Shown here: positions 57,970 to 64,000 of the stretch, piece after piece
How the letters are laid out: each line of letters begins with the position of its first letter
How positions within the stretch are numbered: position 1 is the first letter of the stretch
Assembly (NCBI GenBank): GCA_025024175.1
Contig: QCXZ01000064.1
Location: 23,866,286 to 23,930,285 of the forward strand
Direction of reading: 5' to 3'
DNA from: Rhyzopertha dominica
Lineage: Eukaryota; Arthropoda; Insecta; Coleoptera; Bostrichidae
DNA length: 64,000 nucleotides
Notes under the pieces: generated by a model
The model's database searches: none
Told to the model about the DNA's origin: nothing
The model's input: the letters and a program-made list of their open reading frames with translations, nothing else
Translations under genes and position numbers: made by a program

Positions 57970-58100
57970 AGAATATACAATTAAAAAACATTCATGACCT
58001 ATGCTGGACTCGAACCCTCGACCACTTGGTTCAGACGCAACCCTGCACCCTGCATCACCCAGGCCGGATATGGATATAGGATGAGTGTCATTATAAGTGA
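57970..58100 (-). repeat. tRNA-derived SINE (head region)
   Basis: On the minus strand GGCCTGGGTGATGCAGGG (A-box-like) is followed 50-odd bases later by GGTTCGAGTCC (58016-58006), a consensus B box, then CAGCATAGGTC. The ends GGCCT and AGGTC can pair, as an acceptor stem would. A T/A-rich stretch follows, consistent with a SINE tail. A functional tRNA is excluded by length and the absence of a canonical anticodon arm. Confidence 0.6.
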
Positions 58101-58269
58101 CAGTTTTACTATTACAGGGTTGCCCGTNACACAAAAAGAACCATACAAAATAGTATATTAAATCAAATTGATGAAATTAATATTTATCTGGAAAACTTGT
58201 TTCTCGTTCAAAGCATCGCCACTTTATGCCATGTATACTTAATACACGTTTTATGTCTTCAGTTTTCTC

Positions 58270-58640
58270 ATAGTTATGGTACTGTTGTAGCAAACAAGTT
58301 AAACCGTTGCAATCTCGAGGATACATTAGGAATATCTAAGGGAGCGTCGTCGGCGGCGTCTCCCGCTGCCGCCGCCGGCCGTCTGTCACCGTCGCGGGAC
58401 GCACCACCTGTGAACGCCATCTGTCTTCCACCCACTACGCCAGAGAGCACAATTAACATGTTTGTCTTTGCTCCTGCTGTTGCTCGACCGTGTAAAATAT
58501 TATTCAGCCCATCTGACTGCAAGTGGTGCACAAACACAAAAGCTGCCGGAAATTTTCGGATCGTGCGAAGCGTAACACCTGTGCGAGGGAGGAATTTCCA
58601 TACCCGAAATTCCTATATTATTCCAGAGCATATATAATTT
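58270..58640. other. GC-rich coding-like island, possible exon
   Basis: The core 58340-58410 is the richest GC patch in the window, with GCC/GCG trinucleotide repeats. Both strands are open: plus 58197-58637 (reading SSAASPAAAAGRLSPSR) and minus 58274-58537. Low-complexity alanine/serine/proline frames are common in insect transcription-factor exons, but also arise from CpG-rich non-coding DNA. Strand and function cannot be decided. Confidence 0.3.
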
Positions 58641-58644
58641 ACAG

Positions 58645-59015
58645 TGCATCGGGAGATATACTTGGAAATACACAGTCATAAAACGAATGGAGGTGTCATT
58701 ACAGAACTAATTCAGTCTAAGTAGAGCAAAATCAGCAGTTAATCCTTAAAGTACACGAGGCAATTTTTTTGATAACAACACACTTTTAATTAATCAAGGA
58801 ATCGATTTTTTATGCAAAGGAGATAAGTTTTTAATACATAGCAGTTACTCTCTTAACAATAAAGCAAGCTGCTGACTAAAATGAATGCTTAGGACATTTT
58901 CAACAAACAAACAACTTTTTGGAGCTATAATAAGAATTTATTTACAATAGAGCCAAAAATAACAAAAAATACTTGTTAAAATTATAAAACGCCATTAAGT
59001 AACTAAAGTTTTCAT
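58645..59015. other. Intergenic, no gene seen
   Basis: AT-rich sequence upstream of the foldback element. Confidence 0.4.
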
Positions 59016-59017
59016 TC

Positions 59018-60905
59018 CTTGGATCAAAACAAAACAAGTTGCCATAACATATGTAACGGAGCTTTGTGTAGCTTTAAAAGAATATTTAGAGGTGTTACTG
59101 TGTATGTTTGAGTAGATTGCACTCCTCCGCTTTACTTAGCAAGTATTACAAACCTAAATTACATTTACTTACAATGTGTTGTTCAAAACCTTAACATACA
59201 GTAAGTTCTCATGTGGAGCATTACAATTTACAAGTTTTAGCAGAAAACGGTAATGGGTTAGGTCCCTGATTGTTCTCGTTATAATGAGAGAGAAACGTAT
59301 AAATTATACAGTACTTATTTTGGATTGTTTTTTTTAATAATAGATTGCAACTAAATGTAATTTCGGTTTGAAAGAGCCGTTTACCACTATACCTACTTAT
59401 TTAAGTACTGAAATAAATTCTTAAAATTATCATACTGAAAATTAGATGCGCGCGCCGTTTCAATACAAGAAATAAGCGTAGGGTTTTGTTCTCAATTTGT
59501 AATTACAATTTTTTTCAGTACGTGCGCGTGCGCCCTTATGTAGTTCTAATCGTGATTTTCTCAACCTAAAGCTAATCTAACCGTAATCTATTAAATTCCG
59601 TCTTTATACAATAGCAAATGCAACGTATGGTCTATTCTACTGCTAGAGAAAAGTAGACCTTAGATGTAACCCACCCATAAAAAATTACTTTTACTGTTGT
59701 TTGTGTTTGTGGTCACCCTGAATTACCACAATTTGTATTTAAAAGTAAAAAATGCCTGTTGACTGAAAAAAATTATTAAATGCATCAGCGTTGATACTAA
59801 CAATGATATTTCAAGGAGAATGAATGTTCACGGCTTCCTAAATGTGCAGAAAGAAGAGCTGCTAATAGAAGATCCAGCAGCATATAAACATTTCTACCAA
59901 TGAGCATTGCTTCATTTGAAAAATTGTTTGAACTTGTCCATAACAAAATAGGGAAACAAGGTACACAATTCAGGGAAAGCATTTCTTCCGTTTCATTTAC
60001 AAAAGCATGACAACACATAACGTTTCCGGGGTTGTCAAAAGTGTACTCACGCCAATATACATATTTTAAGAGGCCTAAAACTGCATTTCAGGTTGATGTA
60101 TTAATTACCTGGTAGTAGGAAGTCAGCCCAAAATAACAGATAGCTCCTATTCAAAAGGATATTTCGCCGATATCAGTACAAAAGCTGCCTAATCTCACAA
60201 CCCTGCTTACTGCGTAGGTTCGAAAAGTAGGTTCTATGAACGTTTTGTTTATAAACAGGTTAGTGCGCATCGATCTGCGCAGTTTTAACGCGAAGTATGG
60301 AAATTCAGTAGAAGAAAATAGAACGTGGGCTAATTTCTTGTATTGAAACGGCGCGCGCATCCAGTTTCCGTATAATAATTTTAAGAACTTATTTCAATAC
60401 TTCAATAAGTATAGTGGCAAACGGCTCTAATGTTTACTGAATAATGCAAAAGCGTGCAAACCACTCATACACCGTAATACTTCAAAATATTGTTTTAAAC
60501 TATAATTTTGGTCTGAACATTAGGTGCTTCCGTGTATGTTTGAGTAGTAACAGTAGTAGTAGTATTACAAACAAAAATTTCATTTAGTTGCAATCTATTG
60601 TCGATTACACGTTTCTCTCCCATTATAACGAGAATACTCTGGGACCCATTCCATTACCATTAACTGGTACAACTTCTAAATTGTGATGCTCTACACGGGC
60701 ACTTAGTGTATGTTATGTTTTACACAATGCATAGTAAGTAAATGTAATTTGGGTTTGTAATACTTTCTAAGTGAAGCGAAGAAGTGCAAGCTACTCAAAC
60801 ATACACAGTTCAACTTTAAAATGTTCTTTTAAAACTAAAAAAATGCATCAAACACAGCTTCCTTACGCACGTTATGCCAACTTGGTATTATATTGATCCA
60901 GGATC
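59018..60905. mobile_element. Large foldback element, arms of about 460 and 600 bp
   Basis: The left arm (59018-59480) and right arm (60290-60905) are diverged reverse complements. Both have TGTGTATGTTTGAGTAG, AAATTACATTTACTTA, TTCTCGTTATAATG, AGATTGCAACTAAATG, and at the inner ends GATGCGCGCGCCGTTTCAAT (or its close variant) with ACAAGAAAT. The right arm holds an extra stretch of about 130 bp (60445-60570) with its own second copy of the TGTATGTTTGAGTAG motif. The 800-bp centre has two minus-strand frames (59797-60018 and 60151-60360) of no recognised family. Superfamily unknown. Confidence 0.75.
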
Positions 60906-60909
60906 TTGA

Positions 60910-61900
60910 CACATTTACGTCACACTAATATAGCGTGTAGGCAAAGATTAAATAACTATAAAGATGGTTCACTTGTGTCGACACCTTTGTTCTTTTTGAA
61001 ACTGACCTCATGACCTTGAAGCGCAGATCCCTTTAAATGAGAATTGATCTGAGGCGGGAAATTTAAAATTGTGTCTACAGAAAGTTAAGTTCTATGCTAC
61101 AGCCACGTGCAAAATTCATGCACCCATCAACGTTTTTTCGTGCTTTGCCTGGATAGTGTTGCCGTATGGTATGTGTGTTCAGCTCTAAGTAAAAGGTCCT
61201 CCAACAGCCGACATATAAAATTCTCCTAAATACCTTAAAAGGTCTAGTTTCCAATATTACTATACAAAAATTCACAAATTTGTGACGTACTCTTTGCATA
61301 GTAGCACTATGTATCGTATACCAACAAACGTTTACATACAAATGTGAACCAAATCCACGGAATTTAGACAGTAATCAGAATGTAATCAGTAATCAGAATG
61401 TCAATATTTAGTTCTAATTTTCATATTGTGTTGGTTGTTACTAGTACAAATAATGTGTACAGTACCTCTTTATAACCTATATAATGAATCAGAGTTATTT
61501 GTTTACTATGTTATACTAATATAATTAAGACAAAATGTAAGCCACAAATTGTGAAAAGGGGCTGTTCTGATAAATCTCCCACTTTGGCACCACTACCGCA
61601 GACTAATGTTGTGCTTCCCGACGGCAACCGAATTGTTCCGAGAGTGGACCTTTAAATAAGAATTGCTTTCAATCCTTGTCTTGACCCGCGTTTCCTTTTC
61701 TAACTAGGCCATCTTAACAGTTATTTAATCTTTGGTTAGGACTGCTTACACAAACGTGCTTCAAATTGGAACAGAATTTAACTTGAGTACAGTGCCTAGA
61801 ACGGCAACGCCGTCAATCCGGTGTTCTGATTGCTATTGCTATACCAACTACGGCTGGTTAAACTCCGTTATAATTTAAACTATGTTTGTGCAACCGGCAG
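60910..61900. other. Intergenic, no gene proven
   Basis: An 88-codon minus frame (61075-61341) has no recognised domain. A short tandem duplication of CAGTAATCAGAATGT lies at about 61370-61402. Confidence 0.35.
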
Positions 61901-61904
61901 TGAT

Positions 61905-62390
61905 GGGCGTTTACGCGTAAATTATAATTTTCTACATTACCCGCGTAGAAAATGTAGATAAAGCGTTTTGGCGTAGATTTTGAGTAGAAAATATGAGNCG
62001 AGTATATTAAGGCTATTGTATATTAAGTGTATTGTGCAAATTATTTTGTTCCAATTTCCCTGTTTTATTGGTCAATTCTTAAATTTTTTTAAAGCACCGC
62101 AGTTTTTTTAATCTTTATATTACAAATTTGCATAACTTATTTTAGTAAGTCATCAGAATACCCAAACGGTTTTCTTACTTCTTTGGGACAAAACATGCGT
62201 TTCGAAGTCTTTTCTTCTACGAGTATATTAGGTATAATAGGTAGCATATGAAATAGCCCGTCTTCTTCCGTTTATAGACAAGAAAGATAATAAAATCACA
62301 GTTTACAGTTATTTAAGAACCCATTGACCGATTGAGGGCTCCAAAGCACACTTGTGCCTTCTGGCCTTAACAACTGTAGCTAAGTAACAC
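61905..62390 (+). mobile_element. hAT-family element copy 2, right end lost
   Basis: Starts CAGTGATGGGCGTTTACGCG and follows the element at 7053-7753 in the same orientation through ATTATAATTTTCTAC, GTAGATAAAGCG, TTTAGTAAGTCA, GCGTTTCGAAGTCTTTTCTT and GACCGATTGAGGGCTCCAAA. Similarity fades after about 62380, and no CCCATCACTG end or target duplication was found. Confidence 0.8.
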
Positions 62391-62394
62391 GATT

Positions 62395-63215
62395 TCCTTC
62401 CGTTTTACGAAATTTGTACACAATATATGTTAAATCAGTTACGTTATGCTCTAGCAAATCCCTGGTCAAATTTCTTTTCCTTGACCTTTTTTTCTCAGGT
62501 AGCTTGCAGACTNAAATTTGGCTGTCGTGGGATGCACTAGAACGACAAATCTCTTGATAGTGTTCACCGAGACTCCCTTTGCATATGACGTCTATTGTTT
62601 AACACTTTGTAAAGTATCTGTACACTTTGCAGTTTTAAAATGGTTGTAAAACGATACACTACTTCATTCGCTTGCTAATGACCAGATGGTCAGAACAGTA
62701 TAATACGCATCTGCGCATCTCCTATCGCTAACCCTATTTCGTCTGTGTTGCTGTGTATGATGAAGGTCCCGTTTAACCGATTGTTGAGAAACCATACGTT
62801 TTATTGCTATAACTTAGGCATATTTAACTTGACTCAAATTATTGCGACGGTTTCGTATTGTAAGCTGCCTTTTAGGTACCGTTCTTGATTACCCCGAACC
62901 CGAATAACACTCGCCTGACTAGAAGTCTTCATACCGACAATACTGTTGAGGGTGTAACTGAGAGTCTTTTGGTTACTTCCCAATCTTTTTTAAAACCTAG
63001 GCATAGCTAGGTATTTGAATACGCAGAAGAGCTTACAGGGGATCAGGGTAGCCATAACATTAATAAAAATTTCAAATTTGCTGCTCTTTTGAATCAAACT
63101 ACAGGGTGTTACTGTTGAACTCGTGGATATTTCCGCGCAACTAAGCTTCTAATAATCAGACTCCACAACAGTTAATAACAGTACGCACCACCATCATGTT
63201 AACAAATGGTCATGT
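62395..63215. other. Intergenic, no gene seen
   Basis: Mixed composition without recognisable element or coding signal. Confidence 0.35.
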
Positions 63216-63226
63216 ACGAGCACGTG

Positions 63227-63466
63227 TCAGTGTGTTTGCTTTCGGGGATTTCCCCGAAGGCAGCGGTCCCACAGTCCGCTCAGTGTGTACGCCGTGTCAA
63301 TCACAGGCGTCGTGATCTGCGGTGCTAATTCCCGGCACGCTTCAAGTAATTGGTGGTCGTAATCCAACACTTGCCGACTTATGGCCGACAAGCAGCTTAG
63401 AATTTCATACACCAACGCCTCGTTACACCCATGTTGCCAACTACAATCACAGCCTGTCGCAGCATG
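63227..63466 (-). CDS. Open, protein-like segment (possible exon), function unknown
   Basis: The minus-strand frame is open for 79 codons from just after a TAA at 63469-63467 to a TGA at 63229-63227. It has no ATG, so it would have to be an internal or last exon, or a transposon piece. The composition is protein-like (VYEILSCLSAISRQVLDYDH, LLEACRELAPQITTPVID, LSGLWDRCLRG). A weak acceptor-like AG precedes it near 63452. I do not recognise the family. The surrounding GC content is raised, so a chance frame is possible. Confidence 0.35.
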   Translation of the reverse strand, partial: HAATGCDCSWQHGCNEALVYEILSCLSAISRQVLDYDHQLLEACRELAPQITTPVIDTAYTLSGLWDRCLRGNPRKQTH

Positions 63467-63469
63467 TTA

Positions 63470-64000
63470 TTTAGTATTATTTTTTTCATCTAGTTCAAGT
63501 CGAATAGGAACGAACAGTTCAATTTATGACCAAAAATGCGCTTTTTTAATTATCTAAATATAGTCACACTGTAAATTCTTTACTAGTACTAATACAGCTT
63601 CATTTGAGTTAAAACATAATATTGCCATTAATTACAAAGCTTTCAGGTAAATATAATATTACGTAAATGCTTTTGCTGTATAGTAGGTAATCCTAGAAAT
63701 TTTGGTGAAAAAGAAGATTTAAGTGCAAAAAGTTTAGTAAAACGTAGATAAAAGATATTCTAAAATGGTTTATAAAAGATTAATTGTCATCTGGTGGTAG
63801 AATTTGTACCTTATCTTTAAAGGTGCTACTAGGATTCTGTCGCATTTTTCGTTAATTTTTTTCTATTTACAAAATTGTCAAAAACCAGTCGATAGTACAT
63901 AGCAACAACAACAAACAATTCATTAAATTATTTTGACTGTTAGACGCGAACAGTACCTACAGACCTGTTAAAAAAGCTCACATACAATAACACCTTAAAA
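63470..64000. other. Intergenic, no gene seen
   Basis: AT-rich sequence to the end of the window; nothing recognised. Confidence 0.4.

Noticed and set aside
1..64000. CRISPR arrays, bacterial operons, ribosome binding sites
   Set aside because: The window is eukaryotic; no regularly spaced identical repeats with unique spacers and no operon-like gene packing were seen.

Overview
This is AT-rich nuclear DNA from an arthropod, most probably an insect. The evidence is a copia-type LTR retrotransposon primed from an initiator-Met tRNA fragment, mariner-type and other DDE transposase relics, LINE relics, hAT- and CACTG-ended non-autonomous DNA elements, foldback elements and a tRNA-derived SINE. 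Scattered single N bases suggest a draft assembly. No host protein-coding gene could be recognised with confidence. The window reads as a gene-poor, transposon-rich interval with some 14 short GC-elevated, apparently single-copy islands, several with homeodomain-type TAATTA motifs, which could be regulatory elements or unrecognised exons.

Layout. 1-1.2 kb: a decayed inverted-repeat element. 2.1-4.9 kb: a CACTG-ended element carrying an exon-like segment. 5.9-6.4 kb: GC island. 6.9-7.8 kb: a foldback-family fragment beside a 701-bp hAT element with a perfect 8-bp target duplication. 8.2 kb: a short repeat with a hammerhead-like core. 10.0-11.7 kb: two DDE transposase relics. 14.8-20.9 kb: the main nest, a dead LINE split by a 220-bp inverted-repeat element (14-bp target duplication) and by a nearly intact 4.66-kb copia element (5-bp target duplication, LTRs differing at one site). 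23.3-24.6 kb: a transposase relic and a second LINE relic. 26.6-27.1 kb: a foldback element. 29.6-31.7 kb: degenerate tandem arrays with a period near 215 bp. 32.6 kb: a 10-bp minisatellite. 35.6, 41.2 and 47.5 kb: further copies of the short element found inside the LINE. 38.1-39.7 kb: a second CACTG-ended element. 42.8 and 51.1 kb: another short repeat family with a hammerhead-like core. 45.5 and 49.9-50.7 kb: transposase relics. 52.2-53.4 kb: a third LINE relic. 55.1-57.8 kb: a TIR element and a 1.55-kb near-perfect palindrome. 58.0 kb: SINE. 59.0-60.9 kb: a large foldback element. 61.9-62.4 kb: a second copy of the hAT family. 63.2-63.5 kb: an open coding-like segment.

The only element that looks recently active is the copia copy. 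Its gag and pol form one continuous frame broken by a single stop in the gag zinc knuckle. The most interesting small-scale signal is that three otherwise different short repeat families share one architecture: a CTGANGA-like heptamer, a short hairpin, then GAAAYGTC. This resembles part of the hammerhead ribozyme core. The two copies whose ends can be read both have inverted arms and exactly 14-bp target duplications. That points to a shared, possibly Penelope-type, mobilising system, but this is an inference needing folding and homology tests.
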